From Martelella lutilitoris (lineage in GTDB: Bacteria > Pseudomonadota > Alphaproteobacteria > Rhizobiales > Rhizobiaceae), in the NCBI RefSeq assembly GCF_016598595.1, contig NZ_CP066786.1, positions 3,123,501-3,187,500 of the forward strand: a stretch of 64,000 nucleotides of DNA, written 5' to 3'. Below the pieces are notes generated by a model. It made no database searches and was not told the DNA's origin. It was given only the letters and a program-made list of their open reading frames with translations. Positions within the stretch are counted from its first letter, which is position 1. Each line of letters starts with the position of its first letter. Positions 27,315-35,338 of this stretch are shown here, piece after piece. The translations under genes and the position numbers were made by a program.

Positions 27315-29152
27315 GCAAGACGCCCGTAGGTGAAATCCGTCCGAGCCAGCTGTTGTGGACTTACGGTCCCGGCGCTCTCATCGACTTACCCAATCTATCG
27401 GTCGTCACCATGGGGATCGACCGTTGGGAAAGAGACAGATGCCAGCCCATACAAGAGGCACGGTTGCTGGCGAACGTCCGAAGCGTTCTCGGCCCCCAAG
27501 TGGAATCGCTACGCATGCCGCCACTCGGCGATCGCGATGTCGTCGATCCATTCTCGCCCGCGGCGCTGATCGGTGTTCCGGTGAAACCGTTTCCCCGATG
27601 GCTGCGGTGCGTGAAATGCGGTTTGCTGTCACCATTCGACGCCGGCTTGTTCAAGCTGAAAGAAAACCGATACCGGCCGGAGCTGACACGCTTCGTGCAT
27701 GAAGGATGCCGGGGCTCGAACAACGACCAGCGTGCCAAAGACGCCGATGCGGTGCCGGCTCGCTTCCTGATGGCCTGCCGCGCAGGGCATCTGGATGATT
27801 TTCCGTGGCATTGGTTCGTTCATGGCGGCCTTGACGATTGCCGTGGAACATTACGCTTCTTCGAAAGCGGAGCATCGCTGCAAACCGAAAATCTCTGGGT
27901 CAAATGCGATGCCTGTGGTGCCGCGAAAAACATGGCACAGGCCTTCGGCCAGGCAGGTAGAGACAACCTCCCCGCCTGCCGCGGAAGGCATCCCCATATC
28001 GATCGGTTCGATGATGACTGCCCCGAAGATCCTCGGGCGATCCTTCTCGGCGCGACCAACGGCTGGTTCCCTGTCACGTTGTCGGTTCTCGCCATTCCTC
28101 AAACAGGAAGTCCCTTGGCGCAGCTCGTCGGCGATGGCTGGACCTTCTTCGAAGATGTTTCCTCGGTCGACGAAGTCGGTTTCGTGGTCAAGACGCTAAA
28201 GAAAACGGCCCAGCTCTCTGGCATCGAACAGTTCACTAGCGAACAGATCTGGGCCGCCATAGAAGCCCATCGGAATGGTGGCGCGGATATCGATCAAAGT
28301 GACCTCAAGGAACCGGAATGGCAGGTTCTGACGGCGGATGATCCGCCGACCGACTATCCGCATTTCATGAGCAAGAAGGTGGGCATCCCGAAAGGCTTCG
28401 AAACCGCGATCACGCGCGTCCTGCTGTTGGAGCGGTTGCGCGAGGTCAATGCCTTGCTCGGTTTCACCCGCGTCGAATCCCCGGACGAAGGATCGGGTGA
28501 CGATGCGGCACCACGCGCTCCGCTGGGGCGCGCGGCTCCCGATTGGGTGCCGGCGACGCAAGTTCACGGCGAGGGAATCTTCGTGCGCTTCGACGCCGAC
28601 GCCCTGGACGCTTGGGCTGAGCAAGATGCGGTGAAAGATGTCGATGCTCGTTTGCGAACGGGGCATCGTGGATGGCGCCAAAAACGGAATCTCGACCCGA
28701 GAGAGGGCTATCCCGGCGTGCGATACGTGTTTCTACACACTTTGGCCCACATGCTGATCAGGGAACTGGCTCTCGAGTGCGGATACAATGCCGCCAGCAT
28801 CCGTGAACGGATATATGGAGAAGTCGACGGCGAAAAAGAACAAGCTGGAATTCTGATTTATACCGCCGCCGCAGATTCCGACGGAACGCTCGGCGGTTTG
28901 GTCGAATTGGGCAAACCAGAAAACCTAGGGAGGTTGCTTCGCCAGGCCTTGGACCGCGCCCATGTCTGCGCTTCCGATCCGCTGTGCTCCGAGCACGATC
29001 CGAGCAAAGACCAGTCGCTGCATGGCGCCTCCTGCCATGCCTGCTCCTTTGTCTCGGAAACATCGTGCGAAAGGGGCAATCGGCATCTGGACCGCGCGTT
29101 GGTGGTTCCCACGCTTGAAAATCCCAACGCAGCATTCTTCCGGAACTCATGA
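27311..29152 (+). CDS. drmB: DISARM protein DrmB (DUF1998)
   Basis: A 613-residue DrmB. It begins with the family-typical PVGEIRPSQLLWTYGPGALIDLP and carries cysteine pairs CVKCG (about residue 99) and CDACG (about 199). The DUF1998 C-terminal part has LHTLAHMLIRELALECGY and a last cysteine cluster CSEHDP...CHAC...C. DUF1998 proteins partner helicases encoded beside them, here DrmA, with overlapping reading frames. The length and order drmA-drmB-drmC match known DISARM loci. Confidence 0.93.
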   Translation: MSKTPVGEIRPSQLLWTYGPGALIDLPNLSVVTMGIDRWERDRCQPIQEARLLANVRSVLGPQVESLRMPPLGDRDVVDPFSPAALIGVPVKPFPRWLRCVKCGLLSPFDAGLFKLKENRYRPELTRFVHEGCRGSNNDQRAKDADAVPARFLMACRAGHLDDFPWHWFVHGGLDDCRGTLRFFESGASLQTENLWVKCDACGAAKNMAQAFGQAGRDNLPACRGRHPHIDRFDDDCPEDPRAILLGATNGWFPVTLSVLAIPQTGSPLAQLVGDGWTFFEDVSSVDEVGFVVKTLKKTAQLSGIEQFTSEQIWAAIEAHRNGGADIDQSDLKEPEWQVLTADDPPTDYPHFMSKKVGIPKGFETAITRVLLLERLREVNALLGFTRVESPDEGSGDDAAPRAPLGRAAPDWVPATQVHGEGIFVRFDADALDAWAEQDAVKDVDARLRTGHRGWRQKRNLDPREGYPGVRYVFLHTLAHMLIRELALECGYNAASIRERIYGEVDGEKEQAGILIYTAAADSDGTLGGLVELGKPENLGRLLRQALDRAHVCASDPLCSEHDPSKDQSLHGASCHACSFVSETSCERGNRHLDRALVVPTLENPNAAFFRNS

Positions 29153-29913
29153 TGGATCCGCTCTTGAACGCGGTCACGAAACTCGTGGCCTTGGTGTCGC
29201 CATCGAAGATCGAAGCAATTGCGTCCCGACTGCGTGGCACGCACCCTTCTGATGGCGAGCAAAATCTCCAGGAAGTCGTTGGCACGCCCGCCGCCCGATC
29301 TGCGTTGGGCGCGGTAATGATGGCTTGGCGGGACACCGCGTTGACCGGCGACATCCTGGCAGGAATGCTGCTGGGAGCGGCTCATACCAGGCAACAGACA
29401 CAGCGAGATCATAACGTTGAACTCGTGTGGACCGGGCCAACGACGCCATTCGTCGCGACCCGTCGTACCGACCAGGTGCTTTTGGATCTCATTCGACAGG
29501 CGAAGCGAGAGGTTTTTATCGTGAGCTTCGTAGCCTACGATGTTCCTTCCGTCGTTGCCGCTCTCAACGACGCCATCGATCGAGGCGTCGATACCCGTAT
29601 TCTCGTCGAGGCTTCTTTGACCCAAGGGGGCAGTTTGCTCGTCGATCCGGTGGCGACGATGAGAAATGCTGTTCCCTCGGCCCGGCTATATGTCTGGACC
29701 GATCGCCCGCATCCATTCACCAACGGTCGTGTCCACGCGAAGGTGGCCGTCGCGGACAGCACCATTGCATTCTTGACGAGTGCCAATTTGACGGGACACG
29801 CACTAGAAAAGAACATGGAGGCAGGTGTTCTGCTGACTGGCGGATCAACTCCATCCAATTTGCGTGATCATATGTTTGCACTGATCGAAACAAAGGTAAT
29901 CAGATCTACTTAG
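29149..29913 (+). CDS. drmC: DISARM phospholipase D-like protein DrmC
   Basis: A 254-residue protein with a PLD-family C-terminal half. The active motif HxKx4D is seen as VHAKVAVAD near residue 196, followed by LTSANLTGHALEKNMEAGVLL. There is only one clear HKD motif, as in DrmC and other PLD nucleases that work as dimers. It is the third core DISARM gene. Its role is nuclease-like by family, but in characterised DISARM it was reported dispensable for protection. Confidence 0.9.
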   Translation: MMDPLLNAVTKLVALVSPSKIEAIASRLRGTHPSDGEQNLQEVVGTPAARSALGAVMMAWRDTALTGDILAGMLLGAAHTRQQTQRDHNVELVWTGPTTPFVATRRTDQVLLDLIRQAKREVFIVSFVAYDVPSVVAALNDAIDRGVDTRILVEASLTQGGSLLVDPVATMRNAVPSARLYVWTDRPHPFTNGRVHAKVAVADSTIAFLTSANLTGHALEKNMEAGVLLTGGSTPSNLRDHMFALIETKVIRST

Positions 29914-29938
29914 CCAAATCGGTATCGGAGCCATCGCA

Positions 29939-30778
29939 GTGATTCAGCGCCTGGTCATCGACAGCAACATGCTGCAGTCGGAATATCTCCGGCACTTTCT
30001 CGATACCTCGTCTACCAATTTCGCGGTTCTGCCTGATTTCGCTTGGTTTGAAATTTACAAGCAGAGATCAATCGAAGCAGTTGCATCAGCCCTTTCCGTG
30101 ATCGGTGATTTTCCCGAACAGATCGTTGTTTTAAAGTCCGGACGGGATATCGCAGAAATAGATCCCAGGATGCCAGCGATGCTGCCTTTGATGCAGTATG
30201 GGGATGCGGCAGATAGCATTCGAGAAATGGTCAATATACTGAATGGCCCCAGTCGAAACGAGCCTGCGATTCGGGATCAATTGGATCGCCTATGGGACGG
30301 CGCTGTGAATTCTCTTCCTGGCATGCTCGAAGGTGCTCAGGACATAATGACCTCTCTGCCAGAGATGTCGGAGCAAATGTTCAAAGCCCAGCACCTTCGT
30401 ATCATCAGGCAGAACTCGCGATTTACTCCGGAAATGTTTTCCTCGATTTTTGGAGCCGCCGACCAGATATGGGAGACGTTGTCGGATGGAGGACGGCATC
30501 GTTCCGCTCCGTCGGCGTTCGATGAACATAAAACGCATACCTATCTCTACCGTTATGCCCTTGCGCTCGTCATCTACCTTCTCTGGTGGATCAGGAATGG
30601 AAATCAGCCGCAAAAGCGGCTTGAACGAACGCGAAATGATCTCATCGACCTAAGCTTTGCCGTGTACGGCACATATTACGAGGGCCTGATGACCTCGGAT
30701 AAGAAGGCGGGATGGATGTATGAAAACCTTCGCCTCGCACTCGGTGCCGTTGAGGGGGAAATGACAACGATGCGGTAA
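29939..30778 (+). CDS. Unknown protein with PIN-nuclease-like ends, associated with DISARM
   Basis: A 279-residue protein starting at a GTG with GGAG 8 bases upstream. The N-terminus VIDSNMLQSEYLRHFL resembles the first strand of PIN domains (leading Asp), with an acidic residue in FAWFEIYKQ. Near the C-terminus, NDLIDLSFAVYGTYYEGLMTSDKKAGW resembles the acidic Asp...SD strand of PIN nucleases; a helical insert lies between. If so, it is an RNA- or DNA-cleaving effector. It starts 25 bases after drmC on the same strand. GC content is lower than drmA. Family identity is my inference. Confidence 0.5.
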   Translation: MIQRLVIDSNMLQSEYLRHFLDTSSTNFAVLPDFAWFEIYKQRSIEAVASALSVIGDFPEQIVVLKSGRDIAEIDPRMPAMLPLMQYGDAADSIREMVNILNGPSRNEPAIRDQLDRLWDGAVNSLPGMLEGAQDIMTSLPEMSEQMFKAQHLRIIRQNSRFTPEMFSSIFGAADQIWETLSDGGRHRSAPSAFDEHKTHTYLYRYALALVIYLLWWIRNGNQPQKRLERTRNDLIDLSFAVYGTYYEGLMTSDKKAGWMYENLRLALGAVEGEMTTMR

Positions 30779-30905
30779 TTCCATTTGCACTTTTGATGCG
30801 TCCTCCGCATCCGCCCGTCCTACACACGTCATGCGTCTCCACGATAGGCGTGGATGTACGTGAAAGCGCCTGACGGTTAGCTCTCGTACCTTTAGTATTT
30901 GTGGA

Positions 30906-31739
30906 ATGTCGACAGGACCTTGGACCGACGAAGAGAATGATCTGATCGTCGTGGATTATTTCACGATGCTGGCCGATGATATCGCAGGATGCCCCTATAG
31001 CAAGTCTGAGCATAATCGGCGAATGTTGGAGAAAATCGGCCGATCTCGAAAGTCCATCGAGTTCAAGCACCAAAACATCAGCGCGGTACTGAAGGGCCTG
31101 GGCGAGGATTGGATTCCAGGCTACAAGCCCGCCTTCCATTTCCAGGCATCTCTAGTCGACGCGGTAGTGCGCTGGCTTGCCCGCAACCCAAACTGGATAG
31201 CCCGGAAGCCGGACAGGTCGTCCCGGCCTTCACTGAGTGAGCCTTCGTCTATTTGGATCGGACCTCCGCCCACACATTCCAATCAGCCGCCCCCGCAAGA
31301 ATTGGAGCAGACGCTTCATATCGCCCGAAAATTCGATGTTGCGGGAAGAGACCAACGCAATCGTGCGCTGGGGCGAGCTGGTGAAGAACGCGTATTGGAG
31401 CACGAACGCGCAGTTTTGCTCGGCGCAGGTCGCAATGACCTCGCCCGGAAGATACGCTGGGTAGCGAACGAAGATGGGGATGGCCTCGGATACGATATCG
31501 AGAGTTTCACTCCCGATGGCCGATCGCGCCTCATTGAGGTCAAAACCACCAATGGCTGGGAACGTACTCCCTTTGAAATCACGCGGAACGAACTCTCGGT
31601 TGCCGACCATAGGCGCTCGGAGTGGTGCCTTTTCCGCCTGTGGAACTTCTCTCGCGAGCCAAGAGCGTTCGAGTTACACCCGCCACTGGATGCCCACGTC
31701 TCGCTGACTGCGACGGCATTTCAAGCGAGTTTTCGTTGA
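30906..31739 (+). CDS. DUF3883 protein with PD-(D/E)xK-like C-terminal domain
   Basis: A 277-residue protein in two parts. Residues 1-100 (WTDEENDLIVVDYFTMLADD and IEFKHQNISAVLKGLG) match a conserved N-terminal module found on restriction-associated proteins. The C-terminal part (about 150-277) is DUF3883: GRAGEERVLEHER, then YDIESF...RLIEVKTT, the Asp and ExK of a PD-(D/E)xK nuclease. It follows the defence operon after a 127-base gap and may be its own unit. GC content is lower than in the ICE core. A DNA-cleaving role is inferred. Confidence 0.78.
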   Translation: MSTGPWTDEENDLIVVDYFTMLADDIAGCPYSKSEHNRRMLEKIGRSRKSIEFKHQNISAVLKGLGEDWIPGYKPAFHFQASLVDAVVRWLARNPNWIARKPDRSSRPSLSEPSSIWIGPPPTHSNQPPPQELEQTLHIARKFDVAGRDQRNRALGRAGEERVLEHERAVLLGAGRNDLARKIRWVANEDGDGLGYDIESFTPDGRSRLIEVKTTNGWERTPFEITRNELSVADHRRSEWCLFRLWNFSREPRAFELHPPLDAHVSLTATAFQASFR

Positions 31740-31824
31740 TAGCCGAATAAAATGAGCCAAGAAGATCTAATAAATCCGATATCGGAGCCACTTTCATTAG
31801 CGAACCAAATCAATTAATTTAATC

Positions 31825-32202
31825 TCAATACGCGAAAAATGGATCGTTCTTCTGATGGGCGCGGCACGTCTCGAACGATGTTGATTTCGTCCAACGAGAG
31901 TCTGGTTTCTTTTTCTTGTCTGACCTGACGAAAACGTCCGCCATTTTCGTGATGACCCGCTTTTCGAGTGTAATGGTCCGCCCAATTTTCTTTCCTGCGG
32001 CAGCTTGCGCTCTCTCGAAGGCGGCCTTTGCAGCCGTTTTGTTTTCAAACTCGCCCCACAGCGTCGTGTTGGTCAGCCGCGCGAGTTCTTCGCCAACGTT
32101 ATATACATAGATAAAACCTTCCAGCTCGGCGCATTTGACGAACTCTTCCCATTGCTTCGACGCGCTGTCCTTGAAATCATAAGTGACGAGATAGTCTGCC
32201 AA
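31825..32202 (-). CDS. Small hypothetical protein, possible ferredoxin-like (Cas2/VapD-type) fold
   Basis: A 125-residue protein starting at TTG (32200-32202) with GGGAGG 8 bases upstream. The opening strand YLVTYDF, a helix, TTLWGEF, a second helix (TAAKAAFERAQAAAG) and a strand ITLEKRVIT give the beta-alpha-beta order of a ferredoxin-like fold, reminiscent of Cas2, VapD or SinR-like proteins. A lysine-rich tail follows. It is convergent with the DUF3883 gene and divergent from the TPR-like gene. No CRISPR array is present. The function is unknown and the fold is a guess from pattern. Confidence 0.5.
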   Translation of the reverse strand: MADYLVTYDFKDSASKQWEEFVKCAELEGFIYVYNVGEELARLTNTTLWGEFENKTAAKAAFERAQAAAGKKIGRTITLEKRVITKMADVFVRSDKKKKPDSRWTKSTSFETCRAHQKNDPFFAY

Positions 32203-32322
32203 AATATAGTCCTCCCAAGAAATCCTTCTGCAGTATCTGGGATGTCGATTCGCTCAATCCAAGAGCATGGCAATCGCTCGCAACGCATATGCCCGCAGAA
32301 AGGGCAGGACAGGAGATAGGGC

Positions 32323-33327
32323 ATGCTGACACTCGAAGTCTTCGATGACGGCGGTGTTTTCCGCCATGGCGATGACTATGATCGGATCGTCGAGGAACTG
32401 GATGACGCGCTTGAGCAGCGCGATGGCGGGTCGCTCGCGCCTGCAAAGTACGTCAAGACGCTGAAGGCGCTGGTCGAACGGCACCCCCACTTCATCGACG
32501 GCCATGCCCATCTGGGCTATGCGCTCATGGAAGAAGGCAAGCCCAAGCTTGCACTGCAAGCCTGCCTTCAGGGTCTGGAAGTGGGTGAGCGCGCGATCCC
32601 CCCCAGCTACGCCGGTTCGATCGAATGGGGCTTCCTCGAAAACCGCCCCTTTCTGCGCGCGGCACATGGCGTCGTCCTGACGCATCTCCGGCTTGGCCAG
32701 CGCAAGGACGCTCTACGACTGATGGAGAAGATGCTCGCCTGGAATCCGAACGACAACCAGGGCATCCGCTACCTGATTGGTCCGGAATATCTGCGCGTCG
32801 GTGAAACGGCAAAGGCCGAGCGCATCTTCACGGATGAAGCCCCACACTATCCGCCTTATCATTATGAGCATGCCCTGTTGCACCTGAAGGCCGGTGACCC
32901 CATCTCTGCCGCGACCAAGCTGCGCCATGGTTTTGTCGCGAACGGCTATATCGCAGAGATGTTGTCAGGGAACCCAGAGCCGGCGGCGCTTGCGATTTGG
33001 CACGGCTCGAACCTTGCCGAACCGGAGACGGCTCGCAGCTATCTAGATCAGTGTGGCGACCTTTGGCAGCGAACGCCAGGTGCGGTCGCCTTTGTACGTT
33101 GGCTGCACACGCATCCCAAAGTCCTCGCCGAAAGGGCCGCGGTCCTCGAATGCCAGGAGGCGCTGTTGTGGGAGCACGACTTTGAAAAACGGCAAGCGTT
33201 GGGCTTGAAAGAGGACGCAGCACGCGCGCGAATCGACGACGTGCTTTCGGCGGAGATCGTTCGGAAGAAGGCCGACCGCCATGGGCGGCCGATAGAACCA
33301 TGGCGATATCAACGCACGCGTTTTTGA
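32323..33327 (+). CDS. TPR-like protein of unknown function
   Basis: A 334-residue protein, acidic at the start. Tetratricopeptide-like helix pairs are visible: PHFIDGHAHLGYALMEEGKPKLALQACLQGL at about 50-85, then HGVVLTHLRLGQRKDALRLMEKMLAWNPND at about 108-140. The C-terminal third is a conserved extension ending RPIEPWRYQRTRF. TPR arrays mediate protein contacts. Neighbours (a defence island and hipBA) give no specific job. An ATG with a GGACAGGAGAT region upstream supports the start. Confidence 0.75.
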   Translation: MLTLEVFDDGGVFRHGDDYDRIVEELDDALEQRDGGSLAPAKYVKTLKALVERHPHFIDGHAHLGYALMEEGKPKLALQACLQGLEVGERAIPPSYAGSIEWGFLENRPFLRAAHGVVLTHLRLGQRKDALRLMEKMLAWNPNDNQGIRYLIGPEYLRVGETAKAERIFTDEAPHYPPYHYEHALLHLKAGDPISAATKLRHGFVANGYIAEMLSGNPEPAALAIWHGSNLAEPETARSYLDQCGDLWQRTPGAVAFVRWLHTHPKVLAERAAVLECQEALLWEHDFEKRQALGLKEDAARARIDDVLSAEIVRKKADRHGRPIEPWRYQRTRF

Positions 33328-33399
33328 AGCCTTGATTACGGTGTCCCGCTTCATGGTTCTCGGGTTCCTCCCCGAGGCGGATCGGTGATCGGGATAAAA

Positions 33400-33438
33400 C
33401 ATATTTGACCGATAATCGCCAATAATTGGTCAAATATG
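33400..33438. promoter_or_regulatory. Palindrome just downstream of hipA
   Basis: CATATTTGACC (33400-33410) and GGTCAAATATG (33428-33438) are perfect 11-base inverted arms with a 17-base spacer. The motif resembles sequence at the hipB promoter (CATATTTGATGG at 35061), so it may be an extra HipB operator. It has no GC-rich stem or T tract, so it is an unlikely terminator. Confidence 0.5.
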
Positions 33439-33440
33439 AC

Positions 33441-34673
33441 TCAAAGACTGCGCGCCGTTTCCATCTCGTCACCGACGAAAGCAGCCTCATAGTCACGCGC
33501 CAGCGCGCCAGAAACGCCCACCTGTCTGAAGACTTCCCGCCATCCGTCCGAGATCCGCTGCGCCATGGTTCGGATGATCTCCCGTGCCTCGGCCTCGGCA
33601 ATCTCGAAAAACGCGCAGGCCTCTAGAGCGAGGTTAACCGAGCGGTCATGGGCCCCGCCCTCGAGGATTGCCGTCTCGAGATGCGGGTTGCGATCCGGCG
33701 CCGGGTTCACGTCGAATACCGGCGACAAGCGCCACCGACCCGCCCCCACATAGAGGAAGCCATGGTTCTTGAGATGATCATCCTTGTTGGACACGAGGAT
33801 CGTGAAGATCAGACGCCGATAGAGTTCGCGGAAATCGTCAGAAGGATCGGACGAATAAGCCCGCATGAAATCGACGATCTCCGTATAGGAACCCAGCCCC
33901 ACGCCCGTCTTGCCGAGCGCGGTGCGCGCGGAGATGTACGGAATCCGTGCGGCCCCACGTCGGTCGAACCGCTGGACCAGTGCGACTGGAAACGGCGTGT
34001 CCGATAGTTCCAACCGTGTCTCGGGCGTGCGGATACCGCAGGCCGCCGCCAAGCGCAGCGTCGCGACCTCGACGCGCTCGATTGGCTGTTGATCGTGGAC
34101 CGAGGTGAACTTCGCCAGCCACAGCACATCGCCGTCCCTGACATTGGCTTTAGGGCGCGCGCCGCCGGAGCCGCCCGCGCCGGCCAGCGCCTGCATTTCC
34201 TCGGGCGAGATTTCCTTGCCTTGCTCATAGGCGCGCGCAATCCCCGTGATGGTTTCGAGATCGACCAGACGGGGAACGGCGTCGGCGGCCTTGCCGCGAA
34301 TGACTTCGCCCTTGTCATCCAGAAAGCGCAACGCGCCTTGCCGACAGGCATCGTCGGAAAGCGTCAGATACTCGAATTCGTTGAGACCATTGCCATAGGC
34401 GCGTTCGAGCAGCCTGCGTCCCCAACTGTCCGGAGACGCATCGGCGAAAACGCCGGCCAATGCATCGCGCATGTTGCCGGGCTGTCCCGAAGTGTGGAAA
34501 GGGCCGGCCTCAAGAGGGAAATCGGGCTGTATGGCGAAGGCGCGCGGGTTTTCGATCCATTCCGCATCATAAGTGAAGGTCGAGAATTGCCGTGGCCCGT
34601 TATGGGTGAAACGCAACTGGCCCACCGATGTCCGGCCTTCGCCAAGCGCGACATGGGCGACGAAATCGGCCAT
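33441..34673 (-). CDS. hipA: HipA-family serine/threonine kinase toxin
   Basis: A 410-residue HipA-like kinase. The phosphate-loop segment GSGGARPKANV is near residue 167, the catalytic NKDDHLKNHGFL near 300, and the metal-binding SPVFDVNP near 322, all as in HipA toxins that phosphorylate aminoacyl-tRNA synthetases to arrest growth. It overlaps hipB by one base, giving the canonical antitoxin-toxin order. The module may stabilise the element. No damage is visible in the active-site motifs. Confidence 0.9.
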   Translation of the reverse strand: MADFVAHVALGEGRTSVGQLRFTHNGPRQFSTFTYDAEWIENPRAFAIQPDFPLEAGPFHTSGQPGNMRDALAGVFADASPDSWGRRLLERAYGNGLNEFEYLTLSDDACRQGALRFLDDKGEVIRGKAADAVPRLVDLETITGIARAYEQGKEISPEEMQALAGAGGSGGARPKANVRDGDVLWLAKFTSVHDQQPIERVEVATLRLAAACGIRTPETRLELSDTPFPVALVQRFDRRGAARIPYISARTALGKTGVGLGSYTEIVDFMRAYSSDPSDDFRELYRRLIFTILVSNKDDHLKNHGFLYVGAGRWRLSPVFDVNPAPDRNPHLETAILEGGAHDRSVNLALEACAFFEIAEAEAREIIRTMAQRISDGWREVFRQVGVSGALARDYEAAFVGDEMETARSL

Positions 34674-35050
34674 CAGAAGGAGGCCCCGTCAGGGTCCACA
34701 ACGTCCTGTCGATCCTGCGTCTCCTCCGTCTGAGCCTTCTGCTTTTTCAGCCTTGCCGCGAAGGAGCGGCCCCTGCGCGGTCCGTGCTCCGCTGCCAGCG
34801 CCAGCCCCAGATCGTCCTTGCGGATATCGACCAGGTCAGCGAGCCGCTCCAGAAGGCCGAGCACAACGAGAACGTCGGCAAGCGTTCCGATCGCAACGCC
34901 CGGATCACCCCGTTCAAGGCGGGCGATAGAGCTTGGCGAGGTTCCCGCACGCACGGCGAGATCCGCCACGGCGATGCCACGCCGCAGACGCGCGTGGCGG
35001 ATATCCTGGCCCAGCCGTTCCAGTGCTGGTTTCGCCTTGGGAGAACCCAT
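34673..35050 (-). CDS. hipB: HipB-like antitoxin (XRE-type HTH)
   Basis: A roughly 125-residue protein. A Cro/XRE HTH at about residues 10-65 (LGQDIRHARLRRGIAVADLAVRAGTSPSSIARLERGD) is followed by an extended C-terminal tail that probably inserts into HipA. I prefer the ATG at 35050 (MGSPKAKPALERLG), since the longer frame from 35086 runs through the operator-like promoter sequence. It lies directly upstream of hipA. HipB binds both toxin and DNA, so autoregulation is expected through the repeats at 35061-35101. Confidence 0.87.
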   Translation of the reverse strand: MGSPKAKPALERLGQDIRHARLRRGIAVADLAVRAGTSPSSIARLERGDPGVAIGTLADVLVVLGLLERLADLVDIRKDDLGLALAAEHGPRRGRSFAARLKKQKAQTEETQDRQDVVDPDGASF

Positions 35051-35060
35051 ATCAATCGTC

Positions 35061-35101
35061 CATATTTGATGGAATGCCGCAAACAAACGGTCATATATGA
35101 C
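35061..35101. promoter_or_regulatory. hipBA promoter with palindromic boxes
   Basis: It contains CATATTTGATGG at 35061-35072 and a perfect palindrome GTCATATATGAC at 35090-35101, about 30 bases apart and upstream of the hipB start at 35050. Both resemble the palindrome downstream of hipA. They are likely HipB operators. Confidence 0.6.
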
Positions 35102-35283
35102 AAATTAAGCTATTAGTCAAGATTTCTAGCCAGTGCCCCGGCAGCGCGAGCGTTTCGGTTCGATATTTGTGACCAGAAGGTGGGGAAGGTCTTCCCCTGC
35201 GTCCGAGCCTTGGGTCTCGGCCGACCCCTTCGAGCGGGGAGATCCCCGCAACGCCCCCAGAGTGAGAGAGCGGACTTGTTTCC

Positions 35284-35330
35284 GTGACGGGTGAATAGCT
35301 GGGAGAGAGGCTCCCGCGCCCGTCGTGGAG
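35284..35330 (+). ncRNA. Structured 5' leader of the DUF932 gene (radC-motif-like)
   Basis: The leader can fold with outer arms GACGGG / CCCGTC and an inner hairpin GGGAG-AGAGG-CTCCC, followed by GGAG. The order GTGACGGG, GAGAGAGGCTCCCG, CCCGTCG, GGAG recurs before the ParB-like gene (36649-36697). It resembles the known radC RNA motif, which lies upstream of DNA-binding-protein genes in alphaproteobacterial elements; that identification is from memory of the motif. Confidence 0.6.
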
Positions 35331-35338
35331 ATTGGTCC

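Noticed and set aside
31825..32202. Calling this gene cas2
   Set aside because: The fold guess alone does not support it. There is no cas1, no array and no catalytic assignment.
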